Positions 51,486 through 64,000 of a stretch of 64,000 bases of DNA are shown here, one piece after another; the first letter of the stretch is position 1, and each line of letters starts with the position of its first letter. The notes beneath the pieces are model-generated. The model was not told the origin of the DNA and did not search any database. It saw nothing but the letters and a program-made list of their open reading frames with translations. A program made the position numbers and the translations under genes. The stretch is from Albifimbria verrucaria (lineage: Eukaryota > Ascomycota > Sordariomycetes > Hypocreales > Stachybotryaceae): NCBI GenBank assembly GCA_020081605.1, contig JAHREC010000011.1:3038001-3102000 (forward strand). Direction: 5' to 3'.

Positions 51486-54400
51486 AGCTATAAGATAATA
51501 TTAATAAATTAACTTATAAATAAATAAAATTTTATTAAATATAGTTTTTAATATTTTTTTATTTATATATAGTATATATTTAAGTTTTTAAATATAATTT
51601 AAACTTTTTATAAAATTTTAAAAATAAAAATAAAAGTTTATAATAAATATATATATATATAATATTTAATAAGGGATTAATATTTTATTTATTTTTATTA
51701 TTTTATTAAATTTAAGTTTTATAGTTTATATTTTTATAATAATAAAGTTTTTTAAAAGTTAAATTAAAACTATTAAGATTATTTATTATAGATTTTCTTA
51801 GTATAATATAAAATTATTTAATAATATATATTATTAAGCTTTTATAGTATTTATACTTATTAATATAATATATAATAAGTTTCTATATTTATAATTAAAT
51901 TTATATTTTAATAAATATTTTTTAAATATTTTTAATTATTATAAATTTTTATAAAATTCTTAAAATATTATTAAAATAGTTTTTTAAATAATTATTATTA
52001 ACCTTATTTTAAGTATTAATAAATACCTTAAAGCTTAAAATATAAATAATTTATTTAATTATAAAAATCTTTATTATCTTAAGGAAGAATATTTTATAAT
52101 AAATAAAAATAATTTTATTAATATATTAATAATAAAGAATATAAAAGACTTATTATAATATTTTATTTATATTTAATTAAATATTTATTTATAATAATAT
52201 TATAAATATTATTTCTTTTAGATTTATAAATACTATAGAATTTAATTTATACTAAGCCTAATTTTTAAAAATTAATAATTAATTTTTTATTACTATATAA
52301 TTCCTTTTAATAATATTTTATAAGTATAATAAATATACGAAAATTATAATTATATAAATTTATTATTTTAATATTGATTTATTATAAAATCTATAGTTTA
52401 AAGTATTATTATTAAATAAAAATTATTAAAAGATAACTTATTTATTATATTATAATTTTTAATATTTATTAATATAAATAATTAATAATAGCATTTTATT
52501 ATTATTTAATATTTTATTAAGATTTTATTAAAATAATCTATTTTTATTATATTAAATAATAATATATTATAAGCTTTATATATTTAGGTCTTTTTATAAA
52601 TAATTAAATGAATATTTAATTATATAATTCTATTATTTATAATATTAAACATAAAAGAAATTTAATTAAAAATTGCTTTTATTTTTAATTATATAAAACT
52701 TAGATTATAAGATATTATTTATAATAAGAATAATAAATAATAATAAAAAAATAAAAATATTTTATATATTTAATATATATAATAGTTTTTAATATTATCC
52801 TTATGAAGATCTTAATATTATATATTAATAGTATTATTTAATAAAAATAATGGATAAATATATAAATTATAATAAATATAGATTAAACTCTCATAATTAA
52901 TTTTATATTGTTTAATCTCTTAGATTCAGTATTAATAAATATACTATAAATTGCTGTATATTTTTATATAATTAATTTAAACCGTTTAATATTAAATAAT
53001 TAATATAATAATACTAATAAGAATAAAGCTAAAGAAGAATACCAAGTATTAATTAAATTATTAATAAAAATCAATTATAGAATAAATATAATATATATTA
53101 GAATCTAAGCTTATAAATAATAATAAATTAATATAAATAAATAATATTAATATATATAAGATCTAAGAGTATAGCTAAATAATTCTCTAGAAATAAATAA
53201 ATAATCTTAAGAAGATATTATATAAAGACTCTTTATTAAAATTCTATATTAAATATATATTAAAGTATAGCTATATTTTATTATAAAAATAATATGTATT
53301 TATTAGTTTATAATAGATATATAGTTTATTTTATTAATAATATTCTAAAAGGTTTATTTTTAATAAAAGCTTTCTTAAAGTAATTTTATAATATAAATAT
53401 TATTAAAGTAATCTATTAATATAATATTTTAAGATAATTATAATAATCTTAATTAATATATTTAATAAGCTTAAAGTAATTTATTATATAAAAAAGATTT
53501 TTATATTAATTTTATTTAAAGATTATTTATTTTTTTATTTTAAATTTATAAGTTTTTCTATAAAACTTTCTATATTAATTTTATTAAATTTATATTTAAA
53601 TTCAAATTATATAATATTTTTAATAAAAATATTTAAATATTTTTTTAAATAAACTATTATCTATTATTTGTATATTTTTCTTAAAAGCTATTTTTTATTA
53701 TAATTTTTAGAATTCTTTATTATTATTATAGTTTTAAAAAATATTAAAGTTTATTAATTTAAATAATCTTTTTATTTAATTAAACTTTTTTATTTAAACT
53801 TTTTTATTTAAAATAATTATAAATTTAATAATTAATTTTTTTAATTTTTTTAATTTTATTTATATTTTTTATATATAAACTTTTTAAATTTATTATATTT
53901 TATTTTAAAATTTTAAAAATAAATTTCTTATAAATAATATTTTATTTATATAATTTAATTTCTTAAATAATTTATTAAATAAATAATCTTTTATAATATT
54001 CAATAATAAAATTATTAAATTTTATTAATAATAATATTTTTAAAAATTATATTATTAATATTTAAATAATTTTATAATTATTTTAAGCTTATAATTAAAA
54101 ATTTAATAATTAAATTTATAATTTATATTTTTTTAATTAAAAAAATTAAATATTAAATTCTTTTATTATTATATTAAAATAATATTTTTATTTTAATAGA
54201 TTTTAAAAATATTAAATTTAAATTATATTATATATAAAATATTATAATATTATAAAATAAATATATTTTAAAAATATTTATATATTTATAAGATATTTTT
54301 AAATAATATTCTTTAATAAATAAATTATTATTTTTATATTTAATATTAAAATATTAAATTTTTTCTTTTATTATTTTAAAATTAAATATATAAAAATATT

Positions 54401-56729
54401 ATAATATTAATATATTATTATATAAATTCTTAATAGAAATTATAAAATCTGAAAAATATTTAAGTATAATAATAATTTATAATATTTTTAATTTTAAATT
54501 ATATTTAATTAATTAAAATTTAATTTTTTTAATTAAAAATTAATATTTAAAATTTATATTTAATAATAATTAAATCATTTTTTAGATTTTTAAAAGGCTT
54601 AATATTTTTAAAATTATTTTAGTATTTTTTAATCTATAAAATATATATTATAAATTATTAAAAAATATAAAAATATTATTTAAATAGATTATATAAATAA
54701 TATTAAATAATTATTTATTTATATATTTAATATTTATATATATATATATAAATATATAAAGATTTTTCTATAATAAAATAGTATTTTTCTTTATTTAATA
54801 TAATTATATTAATTATAAAATCTATTTTTTATTTGTAATTTTTATAATTTAAATATAATAATAAATAATTTTAATATTAAATTTTATAAATAAATTATAT
54901 ATTTTAATATATATATAAAGATTTATAATAAAATAAATAATTAATAATTTTTTAAATAATATTATTAGAATTATAATAATTTAAATTAAAATATAAATTT
55001 ATTTTTAATATAAAAGTATTATTATTTTTATATAATTCTTTTAAGAGAAATATATTAATTAAATTATTTATTTAAATATTTTTATAATTTTATAATTAAA
55101 TTTAAATATATATAAATTAATATATAAAATAAATTCTTTTAAATTAATAATATATTTAAATAATTTATATTTAAATAAAAAAATATTATTTTTATATATT
55201 ATAAATTATATTAATAAAATAAAATATTTTTAATAAAAGGTTTTTATTAAATAAAAAAATATAAATTTATTCAATTTAAAATAAATATATTATTATATTT
55301 TTATAATAAAAAATAATTATTCTAATTATTTTAATTTTATATACTTTTTACAGATTTTAATTATTAAAGTTAATTTAAATATTAAATTAATTTTTATATT
55401 TAATTAAAAAAATTATTTATTAATTATTATATATATAAATAAAAATATTATTTATTATAATTAATTTTTAAAAAAATAATTATTATTTATATAAATTTTT
55501 TATTTTTTTAAAATATATATAAATAATATATAATTTAATATATTTATCTAAATTTAATTATAATACTATATTAATATAATTTTTAATTTAAATTAAAATA
55601 TAAATATATAATAAATCTTTTAAAATTTAATTTTAAATTTAAATATAAAATTCTATTTTTATTTATTAAATATTTATTTATATTTTTATAATTTATTATT
55701 ATTATTTATTTATTTATTATTTTATAATCTTAAATTATATAGTTTTTTTATAATAAAAATAATTATTTTTATTTAAATTATTTATTTTATATATAAATTA
55801 TAAAATAAAAATAAAAATTATATAATTTATTTATATTTTATTTAATAATTTTTAAGATAATTTTTTTTATTCTAATAAATTATTTATATTTTTAAAATAT
55901 AATTATTATTTAATTATTTTTTAATTATATTTATATTTTTTTTAATTTTATAATTTTTTAATTTTTTTAATATAAAAAATATTTTATTTATTATTTATTA
56001 TTTTAAAATTATATCTTTTTTATAAATTAATATAAATATAAAAATCTTATATTATTAATTTTTTTAATATTTTTTAATTTATAAAAATATAAATTTTATA
56101 ATTTATTAAATCTTTAATAAAAATAATAATTTATTATTTAAATTAATTTTAATTATTTAAAATATTCTTTTTAAATTTTTATTTATTTATTTAAATATTC
56201 TTTTAATATTCTTTTATAATTATAATTTATATTATTAAATATAAATAAGATTTTTTATATTTTCTTTATATTAATAATTAAGATATAAAAAAATTTATTT
56301 TAAATTATTATATTTATTATTATATTTTTTAAAATAATATTATATCTTAAATATAAAATATTTTTAAATTTAATTTTATTATTATTATTCTTTATTAATT
56401 AAATAAAAACTTTTTATTATTTTAATATAAATTTAATTATTTAATATTTAATATTTTAATTTTAATTTTTATAATAAAATATATTTTTCTTAAAAAGATT
56501 TTAAAATTCTTAATTATATAATATATTATTAAATTATTAATATAAGTTTATATATATATATAATAAATAAATTAAATATATTATTAATATTTAATATATT
56601 TAATATATATATTAAAATATTATATATTTTTATAATTAAAAATATAAATTTTATTTATTTATTATTAATAATATTTTATTTATATTTAATATTATTATTT
56701 TTATATAATTAAGACTAAAAGCTTTAGAA
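51486..56729. other. AT-rich decayed sequence, no gene
   Basis: Very low G+C, especially 53.5-56.7 kb, with residual C almost only in CTT. No protein fossil, RNA gene or clear repeat partner was recognised. Confidence 0.5.
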
Positions 56730-56950
56730 TTATTATAATATTTACCTTATAAAAAATATAAAATAAAAATAATATTAAATATATTTAAATATACTTCTTT
56801 TTATATTATAGAATTAAAGTTTATAGATTTAAGGCTTTATTTATAAGTCTTTAAATTAATTTTAGAGGATTATTAATATTATATAATTTATTTTTTAAAT
56901 TATTTATTCTATATAATGAAATAAATTATTTGAATTTTATAATATTATTG
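56730..56950 (+). repeat. LTR-like repeat family A, copy 8
   Basis: Decayed match to the 46.34 kb copy: ATTAAAGTTTATAGATTTAA, GGCTTTATTTATAAGTCTTT and AATTTTAGAGGATTATTAAT. It lies about 2 kb upstream of the gypsy-type gag fossil. Whether it is the 5' LTR of that element cannot be shown here. Confidence 0.6.
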
Positions 56951-57299
56951 ATTATATAATAAAGTAAAGTATTATTATAAATAATATATTAAAGTATTAA
57001 TTTTATTAATAGCTTAAATTAAAATAGAAATTTAATATAAATATATATTAATAAATACTTATTATTATTAAAATTAATTAATTTTATAGGGTGTATTAAA
57101 AAATATAAAATTATTTTTATATATATGATTTTATAATATTCAAATATATAATTAATTTAAAATAATAATACTAAGAAAATATAATATAATATTAAAAGAA
57201 AGCCTTTTAGATTTATAGTTATATAATTTTATAAATAGAATTATATAAATAACAATATACTTAGCTTAATTAAAAATAAATACTTATATTAAACCCTTA

Positions 57300-57560
57300 A
57301 GAAAAACTATACTTATCGATATTAATATAGTATTGTAAATATAGTCTCCTCCCTTAATAAAACTTAGGCTACAACTATACTTAAAATAAAGATTTTAATA
57401 TAAATATAAATTAAAGCTATACTATATATAAACTTACCTAGGCTAAGATTCTTATTTTTTATATAGTTTACCCTTATAGCTTAAGACTATATATATATTA
57501 TATTGAATAAACTTTACTATTTAAAATATAGAATATATAAATATATTAATAAAAAATAAA
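57300..57560 (-). repeat. Dispersed repeat family B, copy 3 (inverted relative to its flank)
   Basis: The reverse complement matches 45,330-45,600. The left flank 57,200-57,300 matches 45,180-45,290 in direct orientation, so the block has been flipped relative to the neighbouring homologous sequence in one copy. It is less decayed than copy 2 (retains GGGAGGAGACTATA in reverse complement). Confidence 0.6.
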
Positions 57561-58900
57561 TATTAACTTAAAAATAGAAATATATTATATACTTTAAAGA
57601 ATATAACTTAATATAAAGCCTCTGTTTATTTTATTTTTTAATTTAGATATTATTAATATAAATAAAATGATAATATAAAATTATATTATAATAATTTATA
57701 TATTAATTAATATTGAGACTATTAATATAAATACTAAATATATATATTTATTTTATTATATTATATTATAATCTATATTAATATAATATCTAAAATATAC
57801 TAAAATAAATTAACTTTATATTTATAGACTAATTAAGGATTATTTACCTTACCTTTTGTTATATTATAAGTAATATAAAAGCCTATATTATGAAAAACCC
57901 TATAAATAAGAAATCTTTATAAATAATAAAAGCTTTAAAAGACATATAGCTTAAAATAATAAAATCAAAATATACATAGGAGTTATATATAATATTAAGT
58001 TAATAAATATTAATAAATAATAATAAAAGAATATTAAAAAAATCACTTAATATAAATATTATAATAATATAATAAGATTAATAAATTATTAAAATAAAAA
58101 TCAAAGGGATTTATTAATAAAAATATAATTAAATAATAAAATTATTATTCTTAAAATATAAAAATAATTATTATTTCTATATAAGAATATTAATATATAA
58201 ATAGAAAATCTTTTTTGTTATTAATTAAAAGATTCTTAGCTATAAATAATATATAGTTACTAAGCTATTCTTAATTTAAATTCTTAAAAATAACCTTATT
58301 TAATTAATAATAATTATATACTATTATTTTAGGTTAAAAGAAGCCTTATTTATTTATTTAAGGATAATTATTTAGTCTTATTTATTTTATACTCTTTTAT
58401 AATATAGCATAACCTTAATTATTATATATTAATAGTTTTTATTCTAAATCATATTATTTACTATTTCATATAATAATATTAATAATAATAAAGATCTTAA
58501 AAATAATTCATAAGGCTATAGCTTAGCTATTAATTCTTATCAACTTTAATATTATTATTAATAAGCCTACCTTAGTTATTAGTAGAAAAACCAATAATAA
58601 TTAAAATAATAATATAAAAAATAACAATTTTAAAGATAATAAAAATAATTATTATTTTAAGGGTAAATTATTAAATTTAAAAAATTATCTTAATAATATT
58701 TATATTAAAATTAATAAATCTTATAAGAATATATTTAATAATTATAAAATATACAATCTTATAAATAAGATTATTTAAATAAAGTTTATATTAAAATAAT
58801 ATATGAATTTATAAAATATAATTAATAAAGAATAATAAGAATAATTAATTTAATAAACACTATAATAAAAAAATTACTATTAATAAAAGAAAATATTAAA

Positions 58901-59260
58901 GTGAATCTACCTAAACCCAAATCCTTTAATAAAAGCTTTAATATATTATAAGAATATATTAAACTTTTTAAACTATATTATTAAATATATAAAACTATTT
59001 TTATAATTAATTAAAATACAATAATATCTATAATATATTTACTAAAAAAAAGGCTTAAATATAATTTAAATTTATTATTAAAGATTATATTAATATTATT
59101 TTATAATATAAAAAAGGAAATAAAACTTATCTTTATTAGTTATAAAATCTTTATAAAAAGAATATATAAAATATTAAAGATTATTAATAAAATAAAAAAG
59201 CTGAAAAAAGCTTAATAAGGTTTAATAAATAAAATTAATATTTTTTTTTATATTAGTCTT
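58901..59260 (+). pseudogene. Fossil gag capsid domain
   Basis: Reading from 58,901 gives NLPKPKSFNKSFNIL, stop, EYIKLFKLYY, stop, and after two more segments YKIFIKRIYKILKIINK. This follows fungal gag (LPKP-FdGt--l--Fl-q---y, then F--f---l-~~fGd-d). Interrupting codons are TAA at expected Gln positions. No intact start or frame; cannot be translated. Confidence 0.65.
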
Positions 59261-60541
59261 TAGATAAATTATTTTTATATTAATTAGCGTAAAAAATATT
59301 TAAAAAGATATTTTATAATAAATTAAAAATAAAAATAAAAATCGATTAATTATAGTTTAAAGTAATAATGTTAGCCTTAAGAAATACTTTTATAAACCTA
59401 CTTTAATTAATAAATATTTAGAAAAAAATATAGAATATTAAAGTATAAATTAATTCATTTATTAAATAAAGATTTATAAATTATAATAAGAATCTATTAT
59501 AGTTTATATAATATATTTAGGATTAATAAATAGATTTAAATAAAGTTTAGGCTATATACTATAAAAAAAGAATAATAGGATTATAGAAAAAGAATTTTTT
59601 TATAATTATAATAATAAAGAATAATTTATAAAGGATTATAAATACCTTAAAAAAATAAAAAAGATTTATTTTAGATTTATATAAAAAAATAAATAATATT
59701 TAAATATAATAAGTTTATTTTAATATTTAAGTATATTAATATTCAAATAGTATAAATCCTTAGAATAAACCCTAAGACTACTAATTAAGATTAAATAAAA
59801 ACATATATAATATATAATTAAGGGATAAATAAGAAACTATTAATAATAAATAAGAACCCTTTAATTTAATTAAATATTATTGAATCTATGATTATTATAA
59901 TAGGATTAATAATAGGCTAATTAAAGATATAGGAATCTTTAGCCTATAGAAAAAAATACCCCCAAATAAAAAAAAACATATATTAAGTTCTAATTATATA
60001 ATTATAGTATTTATAATAACTTTTCCTATATAAACTATAGCTTAATTATAAAACTTTACTTAAAACCTAAGAGAAACTATATTTAATAAGAAAATCCCTA
60101 CTAAATAGAATTAATATTTTTAAAGGAGAAGATAATTTAAAAGAAGAAATTACCCTCTAAGATTAATGGAAGATTAATTTTATATATTAAAGATAAAAAT
60201 TAATATATATTAATAAGTATAGAGTAATTTAGATTTAAGTAATTATTATTTATTAGGGATTTTAAAATATAAAAAGAAACCTATAATAAAATATATAAAT
60301 AATCCTAGAATACATATTTATAATCCTTCTTATTAAATTATTACTTAGACTTTTTATATATAATATAAATATCTTAAATACTTTAATAAGAAGATAAAAA
60401 TATTATTTTTTTATATAGACTAAGGATTAATCTATAAAATAACCTTCTTAAAAAAGAAGCTAGTTAGCTTTATAATATAATAAAACTATTTATATATTCA
60501 GATAATAAATCCAGGCTTTAATATTAATTACCTTTATAAAT

Positions 60542-61091
60542 AAGAAGTAATAGGTATATTATAGTGTTCTATAAGGTATACTGTTTTTACTAAGTATACT
60601 ATAATTATAGAGTAATTTTTATAAATATTTAAGATTAATAATATATAACAGAAGAAATTAATAATATAAATAAATTTATAAAAAGTTCATAAAAATAATT
60701 ATAATATAATCTATTATATAAACTCTATTTATATAGTTTTCTAGATATTCTTTATATTTATTCTTTTATTTTGATTAAGTTTTAAAAAAATATAAACAAA
60801 TAAATTACCTTGGTAAAATTATAAGTATTTATTTATCTTAATCTATTATAAGTCTTTAATAAAGCTGGAAAAATTAAGATTAAAATTCTTTATAATATAT
60901 TTATTAGAAATACTATAGTATTTAATTTTTCTTTTTTAATAGTTATTTTATTAAATTTTATATTGATTTTTAAGTATTTATCTACTTATAGGGGCTAATT
61001 TCTGCCTTTCCTAAAATAGCTAGAAGAGGTATTGTATTAGTGAAATTTATAGTGCATTTAATAAAACACTATAGTGCACCTATGACTTCTC
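60542..61091. mobile_element. Inverted-repeat element C, full copy 3, inside the gypsy-type element
   Basis: About 550 bp matching the 26.0 kb copy end to end: left end AAGAAGTAATAGGTATATTA, internal TAGCTAGAAGAGGTATTGTA, right end CACCTATGACTTCTC followed by TTA. The left flank is AAT, so the target duplication is not preserved. It is inserted between the gag core and the zinc knuckle, so it moved after the retrotransposon arrived. Confidence 0.75.
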
Positions 61092-61244
61092 TTATATTAT
61101 CAGTTAAAGCCTAATATAAAAAAAAGAAGGGATATTTATAAAAAAATCAAATTATATTTTAATTATAATTATAAAAAATATATATAGCTTAAGGGAATCT
61201 AAATATAAAAAGTTAAGCTTTTAATAAAGTTAATTATAAAACAA

Positions 61245-61310
61245 GGATATATTAATAAATATATTATATATTATAGACCTAATTATATATATTATAAATA
61301 TAATAGGAAA
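61245..61310 (+). pseudogene. Fossil gag zinc knuckle (CCHC with all ligands mutated)
   Basis: The frame reads KYIIYYRPNYIYYKYNR. Tyr codons stand at exactly the spacing C-x2-C-x4-H-x4-C (codons 61,260, 61,269, 61,284, 61,299). TGT/TGC to TAT/TAC and CAT/CAC to TAT/TAC are RIP-type transitions, so this is a knuckle with all four metal ligands converted to Tyr. Confidence 0.6.
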
Positions 61311-61999
61311 CTTTTAATAATAAAAAAGAAGCTTAAAAAGAAGAATTAAATAGAAAGTAAAGACTTTAAATAAGCCTTTAGAAATAAAGAATCTTAATAA
61401 TAAATTAATAAATAAAATAATTAATATTTAATTATAGTAGAAATACTAAAGAAAATAGTATTTTAATAATATATTATTAAGCAGATATTTATAAAAAGAA
61501 AGTAATTATTAAAATAAATATTAATATCTTTAATAATTTTATTAATTATAGAATTATAAACTTATTATAATTTCTATAGAGAGAGAAAGAAGATTTATAT
61601 TTAATAATAAATTATAAGGAAATTATTTAATCTGTAATAATAAGAATATTATTAAAAGGATATCTCCCTGTAAATAATCTATATAAATATAGAAATAGAA
61701 ATTAATAATAAAGGAGTAAATAGAATCTAAGAGTATTAAAAATATATAAAGTTTCCTTAGATATATTAATTATTATAAATAATTTATTAAATATTTTTAA
61801 AAATTATTTAATATTTAATAGATTTAATTAGGAAAAATAAAGAGATTAAATTTAAAGGATAAAAAATTTTAATTTTTAAAAATATTAAATAATATATATT
61901 ATTAAAACTAATTTTAATAATATTTAATCTTAAATTAATTATTAACCTAAAAATAAATAGATTAAATACTATAATAAGAATAATGAGAGAATAATATAA

Positions 62000-62270
62000 T
62001 AAGAATAGAATATTATATTTTATTATATTTTAATTAAAAATATTTAATAAATTATTATTATATTATTTTATTTATTATAAAGAATTTATAGTAATTATTA
62101 AAAGCTTTAAGGAGTTATAATATTATTTTTAAGAAATATATATAAAATTAAAGTTTATATTATTTATAAGAATATTCTCTATTTCATTATAATATAAACC
62201 TTAATAATAAAATAAATAAAATATATAGAGATATTAAGTTCCTTTGATTATAAAATTATTTATTAAAAGA
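62000..62270 (+). pseudogene. Fossil RNase H domain of the gypsy-type pol
   Basis: From 62,086 the frame reads YKEFIVIIKSFKEL, stop, YYF, stop, EIYIKLKFILF. This corresponds to yDKELLAIV-AFKEWRHYLEG-----kVlTDH of Ty3/gypsy RNase H; the stops match expected Trp/Arg/Gln sites. The following NK, stop, NI, stop, RY corresponds to LNRRQARW. Confidence 0.65.
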
Positions 62271-62599
62271 AATAAAAAATAATAAACTTAATACTTTTAA
62301 TTATAAATGAAAGTATGAATAAGAGATATTAATAAGAATTATATAAATCTTTTAATTAATTTTAAAGAAAATTAACTTAAAATTAATAATTAAATTATTT
62401 TTATATAAATTAAAGCCTTAATAGCTTTTTTAAAAAATCTAATAAAAATAAGAAAATATAAAGTATTTATAAAAAACTAGGATTTTAAGAAAATAAGTTA
62501 AATATAATTTTATAAAAAGAAGATATAGATACTTAAGAAATTAATAAAGAAATAATCTAAGAATACTATAATTATCCTTTAATAGAATACCTTAGAATA

Positions 62600-63180
62600 A
62601 GAAAAATATATAAATAAATGAATAAATATTATAATAAAATAAAATTATAATAATATATAAAAGAATTTATTAAAAATTATAATATATATAATTAAACTAA
62701 GTTAATATAGTATAAAGTATATAAATACTTAAGATTATTATTAATATTTAAATAATAAAAGAAATTAATTTTTAAGATTTTATAATTAAGTTATTTAGAT
62801 AAAAGGAACTAAGAATTAAAAACACTTATAATAATATTTTTATTATTAAAAATAAACTTATAAAATTTATATACTTTATTCTATATAATAAAGTAATAAA
62901 TATTAAAAATATAGTATATTATATCTTAAGGTTTATAGTATTATAATATAAATTATTAAATATAATTATTTTCAATAAAGAATTAATGTTTATATTAAAA
63001 TTCTAATAAGAATTAATAATATAAATAGAAATTAAATATAAATTTAATATTAGTTATTATATATAGAAAGATAGATAAATAAAAGAATAGATAAATCCGT
63101 ATAATAATATTTATGATATTTTATGAACTATAAATAAAATAATTACATAAAATAATTATTTATTATATAAATTACTTATA
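62600..63180 (+). pseudogene. Fossil integrase of the gypsy-type pol
   Basis: The zinc-binding end reads YIKEFIKNYNIYN (IKnCdiCq with Cys to Tyr, codons 62,678 and 62,687). It continues YKVYKYLRLLLIFK (yKpyG-L-PLPIPe). The core from 62,968 reads IFNKELMFILKF then IEIKYKFNISYYI, corresponding to vSDRG--FtSkFw and lGIkh-lStayHPQtDGQ-E. The second catalytic Asp is Asn (GAT to AAT). A frame change occurs between the two halves. Confidence 0.68.
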
Positions 63181-63240
63181 ACTTTAATATTTTAAAAATA
63201 ATAAAATTAATATAATATTATATAAATAAAGGATTTAATT

Positions 63241-64000
63241 TAATATTCTATAAACAAATTTTATTAATAATAGAATATAAAAAGAAAAATCAAAGCCAAT
63301 AAAATAAAAAAATTATATAATATATTTTATAAAGAAATTCCTTTTATATAATAAAAATAAAAATATTTTATAATAAGAAAAGATTAAAAGGATTAATCTT
63401 TTAAGAGAAAAATATAGTTTATATATATTATATAAATAATAAAACTATAAGACTTAATAATAAATTAAAATATAAAAAATCAAGATTATTTTTAATATTA
63501 TAAAATATCCTTATATAATTATTATTTATTATTTATGATTAAAAAAATAAATTATTTAATAAATAAAATTATTTAATATTAATATATATAATTATTAATT
63601 TAATAATTAATTAATATTTATAAAATATTATAAAAAATATTAAGAAAAAATATTATAATATTATTTATTTTTTTAAAGTTAATCTTAGCTTAAGCTAAAT
63701 TCTTTAGTATATATATATAAGTAGTAATAAAAACATATAAAATATTATTTAATTAAATATCTTAAATTTTTTTAATAATAATATTATAAATAATTTATTA
63801 AATAAATATATAAAGTATTATTCAATTAATTATCTTAAATTCTTTTTAATAATATTATTTTAAATAATTTATTAATTAAATATCTATATAATATTTTATT
63901 TAATTAACTTTATAAGCTTTAAATAAATAATAAAATATAATTTTAGAAGGTAATAGATAATAAAAATTAACTTTTTATTTTTTATTATTTTAATAATTAA
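63241..64000. other. AT-rich end of window
   Basis: Downstream of the integrase fossil. It could hold the pol C-terminus and 3' LTR of the gypsy-type element, but nothing distinctive was recognised. A ~125-bp imperfect direct repeat (TAAATATCTTAAATTTTTTT-like blocks at about 63,755, 63,830 and 63,880) is present. Confidence 0.4.

Larger units (their letters stand above)
58890..63240 (+). mobile_element. Ty3/gypsy-type LTR retrotransposon, RIP-degraded, with element C inserted
   Basis: Fossil domains occur in Ty3/gypsy order on +: gag core (58,901-59,260), CCHC knuckle (61,245-61,310), RNase H (62,000-62,270), integrase (62,600-63,180). The 780 bp between knuckle and RNase H are too short for protease plus full RT, so there is an internal deletion or unreadable decay. 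Element C (60,542-61,091) interrupts it. LTRs were not identified with confidence; the 3' end may lie beyond the window. Stops are nearly all TAA/TAG where Gln or Trp codons are expected. Confidence 0.7.

Overview
The window comes from the nuclear genome of a filamentous ascomycete (Pezizomycotina). The first 11 kb have balanced composition and carry five intron-bearing genes of fungal type. The remaining 53 kb are almost pure A+T and show the signature of repeat-induced point mutation (RIP): C survives mainly before T or C, CpA and TpG are depleted, and fossil transposon reading frames are broken by TAA and TAG stops where Gln and Trp codons are expected. The species cannot be named from the sequence.

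Genic part, 1-11,015: (1) a bacteriorhodopsin-type opsin on + with the proton-pump residues; (2) a secreted GH5 endo-beta-1,6-glucanase on +; (3) a Gfo/Idh/MocA-fold, Gal80-like protein on -; (4) a DUF7053-type protein with a Gln/Ser/Pro-rich tail on -; (5) a secreted protein with two fasciclin (FAS1) domains on +. Genes 2 and 3 are convergent; genes 4 and 5 are divergent. I see no shared pathway. All five genes contain apparent frameshifts. Every one I can resolve (16 sites) is explained by one missing base in a short homopolymer, and none of the five shows C-to-T nonsense damage. This points to uncorrected consensus errors rather than gene death.

AT-rich part, 11,016-64,000: composition collapses within a few bases of the fasciclin stop codon. 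The stretch 12.1-19.7 kb is nearly free of G and C, with uninterrupted A/T runs of 1,512, 1,166 and 941 nt. The rest is a graveyard of transposons. It holds two copies of a Tad1-like LINE on the minus strand (19.98-22.86 kb plus 26.97-28.0 kb, and 46.08-49.8 kb). It holds a Ty3/gypsy-type element on + (58.9-63.2 kb) with fossil gag, zinc knuckle, RNase H and integrase. A ~215-bp LTR-like element occurs eight times in both orientations. A ~547-bp inverted-repeat element with a TTA target duplication, a second inverted-repeat element, and several micro- and minisatellites are also present. No living gene is seen after 11,011. The region could be a large AT isochore or part of a regional centromere; the sequence alone does not decide.
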